A stretch of 64,000 bases of DNA from Macrotis lagotis (lineage: Eukaryota; Chordata; Mammalia; Peramelemorphia; Peramelidae): NCBI RefSeq assembly GCF_037893015.1, contig NC_133661.1, positions 186,312,703 to 186,376,702 on the forward strand, written 5' to 3'. The position numbers and the translations under genes are program-made. Below, in pieces: positions 1 through 9,435 of this stretch. The notes under the pieces are model-generated. The model was not told the DNA's origin, made no database searches, and saw only the letters and a list, made by a program, of their open reading frames with translations. Position 1 is the first letter of the stretch, and each line of letters begins with the position of its first letter.

Positions 1-1
1 T

Positions 2-1384
2 CATAAGTAGATCAGATCCCGAGGTGTCTCCCATTATACGAGTCACTGTCTCTTTAACCTCGTTCACAAATGAGAGGGGTGTCTGATCTGCTCTCTGCTT
101 CAGCCCAACCAACTTCTGTGTGGCTCTCCCCCCTTTCATGGCTCCAATCTTATCCCAAGCTGCAACATGTGTTTCTTTAACAGTCTCTAGCTCAAACTGG
201 CCATACCGGGCCTGAACAGCAGGGTCAGTATAGGCTCCAGTTCCACACAGGAGGTCAATGGCTAAATCCAGGGGAGTATAACCCCGGGATTTTGCCAGCT
301 TAGAGGCCTCTCTGCGGGCCTGAGCCTTAAAAGCTAAATATGAGGAGGCATCCAGGCACGCGGCTGCAATTTCGTCAAAGTCAGCAGGGGTCCAAGGGTG
401 CGTAGCGAAGAGGTTTTGCATCAGTCTTTTTACATAAGGGGAGCTTGGGCCGTATTTAGTCACGGCCTCCTTAAGTTCCTTAAGCATCTTAAAAGGGACA
501 GGGCGGTAGTCTCGGGCTCCGGTAAGGGGGTCCGTAAATACCAGGTAGAGGCCCCAGTCATCCCAGTCCACCTCCTCCCCTTTCTCTATTGCTATGGAGG
601 CACTCGCGGCAAGTAGGCCGGATGGGCGGAGCCCTTGAGGGGATCTCTGAAGGGCGGACAAGGAACACGGGGGATTTTTTGCCTCTGTTTCCTGGCTGGG
701 CCGCCAAGTCTGGGGCGCGGCAGCTGTCCAATCAGCGCGGACTCCTCCCTCCTCGTCAGCAGCCTCCCGGTCCCACCTACTCACGCTCCCCTTCCTGCCA
801 CCCCTGAGGACTGTTTGCACCCCTCCCTTCCCGCGCTCGGAAACTTCCGGCCCTGAATCTCTAAGTGCGCCACATTCATCGCCCTCCCCCTTTCCTTTCT
901 GTCTCGGTAAGGAGGGGCATGCGGCATTTTCTTCTCCCTGGGGGCCCGTTGTTCCCCCATTGTTTCTTCTAAGTTCCTCCCATGGATACAGGGGAGGGGG
1001 TGGCCTTCCCTCTTCCTCTGAGCTCTCTGAATCCAATCCCGCCAACGAGCTACCCACCTGAGTGCTGATTGGTCGTGCCAAAGTCACCTTCTGGGGATGC
1101 AGGGCTGCATCCACTATCTTATACACTGTAAAATCCTCAGGGGTCAGTTTTCCTGGGCAGGTGTCATCATAGGAGGCCATCTGCTGCCCTACCACCTTCC
1201 ATTTACCTGGTTGGATCCCACTATGTTGCACCCAAGGGCAGATGTTCCAGATATTCTCAACAAAAGCACGGCACATCTTGATAGGTAATTTACAGCCATG
1301 CTTAGCGCAGAGTTTATAAAGCTGCGCTGCAACGACCCCTTTCTCCTCCGGCTGAAAGGCGGGAATACTATTCCGGCCCCCCAT
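2..1384 (-). CDS. gag: Gag polyprotein of endogenous betaretrovirus-like element, open, 3' end beyond window
   Basis: Structural polyprotein that would assemble retroviral cores at the plasma membrane. The chosen start, ATG at 1384-1382, has A at -3 and G at +4 and gives MGG, with Gly2 available for N-myristoylation, as in betaretroviral Gag. Residues 1-100 resemble a matrix domain, with CPWVQ near residue 50. An acidic linker (SESSEEE) leads to PPLY at residues 130-133 (986-997), a PPxY late motif. From about residue 280 the sequence follows the betaretroviral capsid pattern (LKELKEAV..YGPSSPYV, then CGTGAY), with a major homology region starting at Gln434. 461 codons are visible without a stop; nucleocapsid would lie off the edge. 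Domain borders are inferred by eye. The frame is also open upstream to 1660. Confidence 0.88.
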   Translation of the reverse strand, partial: MGGRNSIPAFQPEEKGVVAAQLYKLCAKHGCKLPIKMCRAFVENIWNICPWVQHSGIQPGKWKVVGQQMASYDDTCPGKLTPEDFTVYKIVDAALHPQKVTLARPISTQVGSSLAGLDSESSEEEGRPPPPLYPWEELRRNNGGTTGPQGEENAACPSLPRQKGKGEGDECGALRDSGPEVSERGKGGVQTVLRGGRKGSVSRWDREAADEEGGVRADWTAAAPQTWRPSQETEAKNPPCSLSALQRSPQGLRPSGLLAASASIAIEKGEEVDWDDWGLYLVFTDPLTGARDYRPVPFKMLKELKEAVTKYGPSSPYVKRLMQNLFATHPWTPADFDEIAAACLDASSYLAFKAQARREASKLAKSRGYTPLDLAIDLLCGTGAYTDPAVQARYGQFELETVKETHVAAWDKIGAMKGGRATQKLVGLKQRADQTPLSFVNEVKETVTRIMGDTSGSDLLM

Positions 1385-1540
1385 GCTGTCTACTAGCCGA
1401 GGCTGCAATCCTAGCAGGTGGCAGAACTGGAAAATTCCCGTTCGGCAAAAGAGAAGGAGGCAGCAGGGCACAATCAGACAGGCCAGCATGGCAAGGAGCG
1501 TGATTAGAGCAGAAGGAGAAAGGGAAGAGAAAGGAAGCAT
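1385..1540 (-). other. in-frame N-terminal extension of gag with a hydrophobic segment
   Basis: The gag frame continues upstream of the MGG start without a stop to 1660; the in-frame stop is at 1663-1661. Two further ATGs lie in this extension, at 1540 and 1489. Starting at 1540 would add 52 residues. They hold about 22 consecutive apolar or cysteine residues (codons about 1510 to 1445, including ITLLAMLACLIV and CCLLLFC), followed by Arg. This looks like a membrane span or signal peptide. Gammaretroviruses make a membrane-inserted Gag from an upstream start; a counterpart here is inference only. The charge after the span would place matrix on the cytoplasmic side by the positive-inside rule. 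Confidence 0.55.
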
Positions 1541-1604
1541 AGTCAACACAGTAGGGATATGTCCTTCAGGCAATATCTGAGAGTAAACGCCCTCTCCTTC
1601 CTCC

Positions 1605-1620
1605 CGGTCGGAAACGACCG
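1605..1620 (-). promoter_or_regulatory. perfect hairpin in the retroviral leader
   Basis: CGGTCG and CGACCG form a perfect 6-bp stem around a 4-base loop, between the primer-binding site and gag. In the viral RNA sense the loop reads UUUC. Its position fits a dimerisation or packaging element, but no function is shown by sequence alone. Confidence 0.4.
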
Positions 1621-1673
1621 AGGCTGTCTGGAGAATCCGACCAGCGGATTCAGACGTTCCCTAGAAAAATCAG

Positions 1674-1692
1674 GTCCCTGTTCCGGGCGCCA
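1674..1692 (-). other. retroviral primer-binding site, lysine-tRNA-like
   Basis: In viral sense it starts TGGCGCCCG and ends ACAGGGAC, two bases after the LTR end. This matches the 3' end of tRNA-Lys(UUU) used by several betaretroviruses and lentiviruses, except for one extra G in the middle (19 rather than 18 bases). Confidence 0.8.
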
Positions 1693-1694
1693 CT

Positions 1695-2027
1695 TGCCGG
1701 GGTTTTATTTACAACACCGGCTTCTTTATGCTAGTCCGTCCTCTTACTCACCAGTCCAACGCATGATGAGTCTTCGGGGTACCTCCGGCCCCCACTCTTT
1801 GATGGGGGAAGAACCAGACAGAGCGCCTGAGGTGAATAATGAGTCTTTATTCTTCTGTGATCACATCCCGCTCCCGCCCAACCTCTCAGCAGACACTTTT
1901 ATCCCCTCTGTCCTCCCTCCCATGAACTCTTACCCAATGAGGGGCCGAGTTCTGTAACATTCCCTTATAAGGTGATTATGTTTCCCCCGCTAAGCGACCG
2001 CCAAGCCTCTTCCCCCCGCCCCCAACA
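1695..2027 (-). repeat. 5' LTR of the endogenous retrovirus
   Basis: The element begins TGTTGGG (2027, minus strand) and ends with CA at 1695, giving TG...CA termini and 333 bp. A TATA-like ATAAGG/TTATAA lies near 1972-1965, a CCAAT-type box near 1934-1938, and a canonical AATAAA at 1848-1843, so U3, R and U5 can be placed in order. Only one LTR of the pair is in the window. Confidence 0.82.
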
Positions 2028-2994
2028 ATAGTGTACTATTTGATTGCCAAAACTAATGATACACACAAGATTTTGGTTCCTTCGGTCATTAAATTATATT
2101 GCATGTCCATTATACACAAGTCCCTAGGGTAGATGAAGAAGAATACTGTGTTGGGCTTTATTTACTGAAAAAGGAAATAATCCCTATCTTAAGTTTGATA
2201 TGTATCACAAATATTAGTAACTTGCAATTTGTATTTCTAGGGATTGTCATTATTAGCACCATAACCATATATAGGCATGGTCATAGAAGTTTTATTTATA
2301 GTAAAAGAAAAATATTAATCCTTGTTCAAACTCAAATAATGTTTTCAAAAGAAAAAATAACTTTTAAACAAAAGCCTACCAAATTTTCAAGGTGAATGAG
2401 CTTAGTTTTTAAGTATAGATAAAATATAGGAATTATAAGAGGTCACATTTAACACATTCTTGTTTGGTTCAAAAAAATACTGGCAATTTTTCTCCTAATC
2501 AAAAATGTGAATTTTTCAATTTAAATATTTCTTGCTTAGTAAATTTAAACCCCAAAATTATATAGCTCTAGAGCTGGAAGAGATCCCAGAGGCCATCTAG
2601 TCTAAGCTTACAAAGGTCCAGGAAAGGTAAGTACAAGAGGTCTTAGAGAGCAAGTGAATTCAATACAGGTCCACTTAACCCAAGTTAAGCCTTCCAAATA
2701 TATGGCTTTTTCTATTTCAGCATTTCTTAAAGAAGTTTTGAATGGTAGCCATCTTATTTTTTTATTTAGATTATAGAATGGTAAATTTCAAAGAAGAAAT
2801 TTGATGGAGAATGTAATCAAGAAAGGGAAACTTTTAAGTAAGTACTCAACAGAGTTTCTAGAACACTGCATTTGAATTTAAAAGTGTCAGGGATTTAAAA
2901 AATTAGTTTCAAAGAACCTAATGATACTTTTAAATTATCTCTCTTTGACCTGTTTTCCAGACCAATTGTTTTTGGTACCCTATGGCTTAGATTT
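2028..2994. other. intergenic, no gene recognised
   Basis: AT-rich DNA. Around 2563-2640 the string AGAGCTGGAAGAGATC and the bases after it resemble an old CORE-SINE/MIR-like repeat found in mammals. Nothing else could be supported. Confidence 0.4.
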
Positions 2995-3144
2995 TTTTTC
3001 CTTAGGTTTTTGCAAGGCAAACAGGATTAAGTGGCTTGCCCAAGGCCACACAGCTAGGTAATTGTTAACTGTCTGAGACCAGATTTGAACAGGTACTCCT
3101 GACTCCAAGGCCGGTGCTTTATCCACTATGCTACCTAACGGTCC
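2995..3144 (-). mobile_element. tRNA-headed marsupial SINE with 17-bp target duplication
   Basis: Reversed copy of the GGGGCAGCTAGGTGG...TTGCAAAAACCTAA family. It is flanked by identical CCCTATGGCTTAGATTT at 2978-2994 and 3145-3161, so both boundaries are exact. Confidence 0.9.
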
Positions 3145-3161
3145 CCCTATGGCTTAGATTT

Positions 3162-3635
3162 AAAAAAATTTTTTCCAATTAAAAATTTTTTTATTAACTC
3201 TTGCTATGTCACAGGTTTTTTTAAATCAATTTCCCTTTGACCTATTTAATTTATTCTTATTTTAAGCTGTCATTTCTTTTTTTAAGACTTCTTCCTTTCT
3301 CTCTAAACAATTCTTCTTGAAATTTTGTTTTTCAGAATTTTTATTTCACTTTTATCTCTTGCATCATTTCTTCTAGTTAATCATGTCACCTTTATGGAAA
3401 AATCTTCCCCTTTAGAGCTTTGGCTGGAAGTTGTTATAATTACTCTTTCTTTTGGGGATATCTAGATTTGCAACAATGTTTTATACAGGTAAGTGTTTTC
3501 TTTGATTTATTCATTTTTTTCAGCTTTCGTTCCTTATCTGGGACTTTGTGCTATGATCAAGTTCCATTCTTTGCTGCTCTTTTGAATGGTGCAGTGAGTC
3601 TCCCTCCCCATTTCATCCAGGCATGTTTACTTTTC
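3162..3635. other. intergenic, no gene recognised
   Basis: T-rich low-complexity DNA. The short open frames on both strands lack recognisable domains. Confidence 0.4.
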
Positions 3636-3935
3636 TGAGGGCAGCTAGATGGCACAGTTGATAGAGCACTGGCCTTAGAGCAAGGAGGACAGAAGTTCAA
3701 ATCCAACCTCAGACATTTACTAGCTGTGTGACCTTGGGAAGTCACTTAACCTTGATTGCCTCACATCCAGGGCCATCTCCAGTCATCCTGATTCATATCT
3801 GGCTTCTGGACCCAGATGGCATTGGAGGAGAAAATGACTTAGCACAGCACCCTCTCACTTCAAATCCAATTCATGTGCTTGTTGTGGTATCACCTTCCTA
3901 ATGTCATGTCATTTGAGAATGAAGAATAACTACTA
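3636..3935 (+). mobile_element. MAR1-type SINE
   Basis: tRNA-like head (GGGCAGCTAGATGGCACAG) followed by a long body with TCCAGTCATCCTGATTCATA, GGACCCAGATGGC and an end near GAATGAAGAA. The same body recurs at 20323, 32924, 59570 and 62625. Confidence 0.85.
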
Positions 3936-4112
3936 TACTTTCTTTGAGACTGTTCATCTTCCATCAAACTTTAGGGTCACTCCTCTTCTTCCCACTCACA
4001 TCCAAGAAAAGGGATTTCAATAATGGTAATAAATATACTGGAGATAGGAAAAAAAAGTAGAATGCTACTAGGAGGGAAAATAAATCACCCTTTGAAGAAC
4101 AAAATGGAACAC

Positions 4113-4549
4113 TGTAAGACCCTGAGTTTCGAAACCTGTGAACTTTTGCCTGAATGCCTGTAAGACCCTAAATGTCAAAACTTATGAACTGTTGCCTAAA
4201 TTCTGCCCCTAAGTCTCTGCTTGGTTAGCTAGCTGAGTTTCTGCCAGATCAGCTTCTGAAGATTCTGCCTGGTCAGCCCTCGGACCATGCAGCAGGGGGG
4301 CTTCTCTGAGGACCTGAATCCAATAAGAACATGCCACACCATCTCAAGACAATCTGCTGGCAGATGCTTGAAACTCCCCTACCAAACCATATATAAGGTC
4401 TCTCCTCACTTTACTAGAGGTTCCAGGATCCTAGCCCTGCCCTAGGATGGAACCCTAGCTCGAGCTAGTTTAACAAACCCTTGCTATTGCATCTCCATTG
4501 TGTTGAGTGCCTCTGTTCTGTAATTGGGGACTTTTCTCGGACCTTAACA
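4113..4549 (+). repeat. solo LTR, gammaretrovirus-like, with 4-bp target duplication
   Basis: Starts TGTAAGACC and ends CCTTAACA (TGT...ACA termini), with ACAC directly before (4109-4112) and after (4550-4553). It carries a CCAATAAG motif near 4318 and TATATAAG at 4390-4397 about two-thirds along, in promoter order. A 4-bp duplication is typical of gammaretrovirus-like (ERV1) integration. No internal viral sequence adjoins it, so it is a recombined solo LTR. Confidence 0.8.
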
Positions 4550-4799
4550 ACACAAGGAGAGTTCTCTGATAGGAGTCATATAGACAATAACACTTGGAGA
4601 AAAGGAAATTGAGAATGGTAAATTCTGAATAGCTGCAGAATGGGAGACCAGAAGAGTTAAGTTGCACACAGAGAGGGTTGGAATGACTTCTTTATAGAGG
4701 ATAGATTGTTGAATGGTCCCTGAAATAGGAAGGAAATATGAAAATAGGCAACTTTGGATCCATAGTGACTCATTTATACTCTCTAAAATACTCCTTGTT

Positions 4800-5035
4800 T
4801 AGTCACATCTGACACTTTATGACCCCATTTGGAGTTTTCTTCATAAAGATACTGGAGTATCTTACCATTTCCTTCTCCAGCTCATTTTACAGATGAAGGA
4901 ATTGAGGCAAAAAGAGTTAAATGATTTGCCCATGGTTGTACAACTAATAAGTGTCTAAGGATGGATTAGAACACAGGACTTTATGATTCCAGACCCAAAG
5001 TTCTATCAACTGCACCACTTAACTGTCCCTTTGTT
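4800..5035 (-). mobile_element. CORE-SINE with RTE-type 3' end
   Basis: Contains the reversed CORE segment (CATTTTACAGATGAAGGAA, TTGCCCATGGTTGTACA). Its left end, like TCACATCTGACACTTTATGACCCCA, resembles the end of the RTE element at 61465. The same arrangement occurs at 20640 and 26520. RTE mobilisation is inferred from the shared end. Confidence 0.75.
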
Positions 5036-6042
5036 CTCCATAGGTACAGAGTAATCACTTTTTTTTTCAAATAAAAGTAAAACAAAAAAAAAGATTTTTT
5101 TAAAAGTATCAAATCATATGATCTAAATTGTAGAGTCTGAAGGTATTTCAGAGGTCATCTAATCCAACTTCTTTATTTAATAAGTGATTGGTATTAAAAG
5201 ATAAAATATGCTGAAATTACACAATAAGATACATCTATATTATGCATTTCCAAGTTTCTAGACTTTTTCTATGTTGAATGCTTGTCAACTGTGGTTTCTG
5301 CAAAACTGAGGTCTAGAGAAGGCAAATGATTAGATCAAGATCTCAAAATTAGTCAGGGACAGGAATAATATTTTTCAATGTATTTTATATAGATATTTAT
5401 CTATTTTATATTACCTTGTATCTATATCTATATATGAGATTACATTTTCAAAAGGTATTTATTTGAGGGACTACTATTTTTAAAAAAAACTATATTAAGC
5501 ACTGAGAAAACACATAGAAAAGCAAAAGAGACCCAATTTTAAAAGAGCTCATTTTTGAAAATTGAATATGACACTGCAAAATTTTTTTCCTTGTAGCATG
5601 GTTGAATATGGTCTGGTAGATATCTGCTGGGATTCTGAGAACTCTTGGACTCACTTGCCTATAGGGAGTAGATGGTCAGCAGATGGTACTAGGTGGTAAT
5701 TGAGAAGGCCATCTACTTTTCTATATGTATTGCTTTCCAGATGGATGACTTCAGGAGCTACATTAGAAAGAAAGTATTCCTGGTTTTGTTTTGTTTTATT
5801 TCACAATTATGTACAGTTATCCCTTTCCCATTGCTGGGGAAAGTGGATGAAATTTTTTTGTATCCTCCTCCTTCCAGAAAAGAAGTCTGAATGATTGTAT
5901 TAAAAAATAAATTATGTTGAAAATAAACAATATGATACAGCCAATATTTTGCAATTCTGTGTTTCTAGAACATTTTTCTAAGTTGTCTCCTGGTATTTGC
6001 TTGTCATTTGGGGTTTCTGTGAAACTTCCCCAAAATTTGCAT
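5036..6042. other. intergenic AT-rich DNA holding an old direct repeat
   Basis: No gene seen. About 120 bp at 5190-5310 and 5898-6026 align in the same orientation (TATTAAAA.ATAAA.TATG.TGAAA... through GTTTCTAGA and GTTTCTG.(A)AAACT). The repeat family was not recognised. Confidence 0.45.
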
Positions 6043-6052
6043 TTGATTTCTT

Positions 6053-6212
6053 TTTTCAGTTTTTGCAAGGCAATAAGGTTAAAGTGACTTGCCCAATGTC
6101 ATACAGTTAGGTGATTATTATTAAGTGTCTGAGGATGGATTTGAACTCAGGTCCTCCTGACTCCAGGGCCAGTGCTCTATCCACTAGCTCCACCTAGCTG
6201 CCCCCCCCCCAA
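6053..6212 (-). mobile_element. tRNA-headed SINE with target duplication
   Basis: Reversed full SINE body ending in a C-run at CACCTAGCTGCCCC. TTGATTTCTT flanks it at 6043-6052 and 6213-6222. Confidence 0.88.
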
Positions 6213-6222
6213 TTGATTTCTT

Positions 6223-6954
6223 ATGCGAATTTGCTATAAACATCAAGGAGAAAGCAGATATGTGGATGGAATAATTGCAGTCTTACCTTTTAAAAGTTGA
6301 TATGGACTGGAAAACATTGATTTTCAAAGGGTTTTTAGGCTGAAGGTTCTGGGCTATCTCTATCTGAGTAACAGGGGAATTGGTAGTGGAGATAGTAGCT
6401 ATTGTGTGGATCCACCTAGTACAAATTGTCCCCTGTCTCTCCTTACAGAAAACCTTGCTTGTTTAGTGAGGTTGCCTTTTACTGGCAGATGGTCAGTTAT
6501 TGGTGTTGATGATGGCAGGGATAGTGGGCTTCTTTTTGGTATTTGCTTCCTTTGGATGATGGCTACAGAGCTGGGGTTGGAAGTATCTTTCTGAATCTGT
6601 ATCTCCATAAGTCTTTATATCTAAGTCTATCATGTCTTTTTATACTGTCATTTTCTACCTTTACAATATCTCTTCTCTATTCACCCATTTTCTACCCTGC
6701 TTTTATAGCCCCTTATCACTTTATACCCAAACTGTTGCAATATACTATTGTTTGCTCTTTCTGACTTAAATCTATCCCTATTCTATCTTCAACAGACTGC
6801 CAAATGATCTTCTTAAAGTATAGGTCTGACCATGTGACATACATTCCATCCCCACTCTCATTCTCCATCCAATAAATTCCAGTGGCTCCCTTTTACTTCT
6901 AGGATCAAAATCTTTCAGAGCCATATCCTCTCCCTTGTTTTAACCCCTTTCCCT
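6223..6954. other. intergenic, no gene recognised
   Basis: Only short, overlapping open frames without recognisable domains on either strand. Confidence 0.4.
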
Positions 6955-7365
6955 GCTCATTGAGAAGACAAAAAATATAACTATTATAAATATGAAGTCA
7001 TACAAATATTTCTGAATTAGTCATTTTCAAAAAACACACAAGAAAACAAAGGAAAAAATATGATTCCTTCTGCATTCTGAATCCATCAGTTCTCTTTTTC
7101 TAGATAGCATTTCACATCATGAAGTCTTTGAAATTGTGGTAGAAGACATAGTTATTAAGTCTTTCACAGTCTTTTCACCTTTACAGCATTACTGTTACAT
7201 TGTTCTACTTATGCTCAAATCATTTTGTATTGGTTCAGATTTTTCTGAAGCCTTTTTTCTTATGATAGAAATAGTATGATAGAATTCCATCACATTCATA
7301 TGCCAAAACTTGTGATTTGGAGCATTTTTTCATTTCACCAGTGATAACTTTCCTACCAAAAAACC
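6955..7365 (-). mobile_element. diverged L1 3'-end fragment
   Basis: Runs such as CATTTCACATCATGAAGTC and AATTCCATCACATTCATAT recall the reversed marsupial L1 3' region, also seen at the right edge (63546-64000). The match is old and approximate. Confidence 0.45.
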
Positions 7366-7371
7366 ACTCAT

Positions 7372-7530
7372 GGGGCAGCTAGGTGGTGTAGTGGATAAAG
7401 CACTGGCCCTGGAGTCAGGAGTACCTGGGTTCAAATCCAGTCTCAGACATTTAATAATTACCTAGCTGTGTGGCCTTGGGCAAGCCACTTAATCCAGTTT
7501 GCCTTGCAAAAACCTAAAAAACAAAACAAA
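7372..7530 (+). mobile_element. tRNA-headed SINE with target duplication
   Basis: Near-consensus copy from GGGGCAGCTAGGTGG to an A-rich tail. AAAAACCACTCA precedes it and AAAAACCACTTA follows. Confidence 0.9.
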
Positions 7531-7670
7531 AAAAACCACTTATTATGTCCTTCGACTTTATTGATCGGAATGTATGGCTTTTAAAGACCTTCACAATGTG
7601 GTTCCTTCTTTTCTTCACTTTACTATTTTTCACATACTATAATAATCCAAGTACACTGGACCCCTTTCAT

Positions 7671-7674
<4 letters not shown>

Positions 7675-7761
<87 letters not shown>
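7675..7761. repeat. (TC)n(AC)n microsatellite
   Basis: A pure TC run passes directly into a pure AC run; the flanks are unique. Confidence 0.95.
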
Positions 7762-7762
<1 letters not shown>

Positions 7763-9423
7763 CAGTTGTTCATCTATGTGTAGAGAAAATTCCTCATTGG
7801 AAGTTCTTTATAGTTTATATTCAAAAGTGACATATTTAGACCAACTTGCTGGACCAAAATAAATGTTGCAAGGTGGACTAGGAGGAGAAAGGCATTTCTT
7901 AAAGTTCATATTAATGTTCCTAAGACCTGGGATAGGATCTTTTATTGTTGTGTACACCTAGAAAATCTATTCCAGGTTTTAGGAAATTGGTTTGAAGTGG
8001 GGCAAAAGGGGGAGGAAGAGAAAGCCAGCACTTACAACTATAACTTGCATTAAGCCCTGACTGATATTTGTACTTTTACTAGTCAGTGAGAGAAGTGTTA
8101 GTCAAAGCAAAAAATATTTCATTATCATGACAAACACAATCACAAAAGATCCCCCCCCCATACTCCCATGACTACACTCTTCCATAGTCATCAGTGGTAA
8201 GAGATGAACTAAAATGCCCAGGAATATCCAAAAAAAGAACAACAGAGGGCATAGGAAAGGATATATGGCAGAAACTTATATAGTTTGGGCACAAGTGTGA
8301 AGGGCATACCTGAGTGGTCAGTGCAACTCACACATCCAACACTATAAGGGTGCCAATATCCCCTGCTGTGAATTGACCTTTTGCTCCCCTACAGGTACCT
8401 TGTTACTACTGTTTTCCAGTAATTCAAGTTTCCTTCTTCTATCTTTTTCTGAGATCTCCCACATTCTTGATCTTTATTTACTAAAGTACAGTGAATAGAA
8501 AGTCTTTCCCTGAAAGATCAAGATAGCAGCCTATGAGCTACTCCAATTAACTAAAAGCAATAATAATTTTGACTGCCTTAGTTTGATTCAAAGTTCATGG
8601 TACCAGACAACTCTATGAATTAGGATTTGAAAATTCTTTGTAATTACTGTTTAATCCCAATAGAGATTAGTTTTTGAAATGAGGGACCAACCCCAAACCA
8701 TTTCAAAAACTTTTTTCAAGAAAAGAAAAGAAGAAATGAAGAGAAAAGAATAGAACCTCACATGAATTATGTGGAGACTGTGGGTATAAGACCCCATATT
8801 ATTCTCAAGATCCTCCCTGATTGACATACAGATGAATTTGAGCAAGGACAAAAGCATAGAAACAAATCCATTTCCTTCCCTTCTCCTAGCCTACATTCCA
8901 ATCTTCATTAAGTTTTTCTGCCAGCAATAACAAACCCTCCTTGACTTTTGTACTGCCTATTGGTACAGGACCCAAACTGTGAACCTAAATTAAGAACAAT
9001 GTAAGTATTATTTTTGCTATGTCCTTCCTCTTTTCACCTTTGGGAGGAACCTCTGTGTGCAGAAGTGATATTGTTCCTCAAAGGCTTGTACCTTTTGCTA
9101 CTTTTATTGCTCTTTTTATGGACCTTATGATAGCTCCCACTTTCTCTGGCAGAGGGTGCCCACACATCCATTGCCTGAACCAACTAAGCCAAAGGAGATA
9201 AATATTATGAACATATCTTGAAACCAAGTGAGGCCTGACTATCCTTGCAAAGGACATCAATACCATCATCAATATGACTCTAGTATTAAGGGCCACCTGT
9301 TGGGATGAGGTTGGGAAATCCTTCTATGAAGGGCTAAAAGTGAGCAAGTGTCTCTTCTCCAGGACCAACATAAAAGAAGATCCATTAACCACGCCACATG
9401 AAGGTTTCAGGGTAGGTTAGACT
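7762..9423. other. intergenic, no gene recognised
   Basis: Open frames at 8651-8857, 9019-9201 and 9078-9296 overlap one another or lack any domain pattern known to me. The 9000-9420 stretch looks less AT-rich and may be an unrecognised repeat. Confidence 0.35.
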
Positions 9424-9435
9424 TTAGATGCAATT

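Larger units (their letters stand above)
1..2027 (-). mobile_element. 5' part of a betaretrovirus-like endogenous provirus
   Basis: Read on the minus strand this is, in order, a 5' LTR (2027-1695), a primer-binding site (1692-1674), a leader, and a gag gene that runs off the left edge of the window. Pol, env and the 3' LTR would lie beyond position 1. The segment is GC- and CpG-rich compared with the AT-rich DNA from 2030 onward, and gag has no stop codon or visible frameshift, so the insertion is probably young. Class II (betaretrovirus-like) assignment rests on the matrix and capsid sequence patterns; the lysine-type primer site fits. The right target-site flank begins at 2028 (ATAGTG); its partner is outside the window. 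Confidence 0.9.

Noticed and set aside
1559..1957. 132-codon + strand frame
   Set aside because: It is antisense to the ERV leader and LTR and has no recognisable domain.
7372..7450. tRNA genes at the heads of the SINEs
   Set aside because: The heads are tRNA-derived, but they are fused to SINE bodies with A-rich tails and target duplications and do not show an independent cloverleaf gene.
7545..7862. Frame with Ser-Leu and Thr-His repeats
   Set aside because: It is a translated (TC)n(AC)n microsatellite.
9019..9296. Overlapping frames near 9.0-9.3 kb as a processed pseudogene
   Set aside because: I could not match either strand to a known protein family, and no poly-A tail or duplication frames the region.
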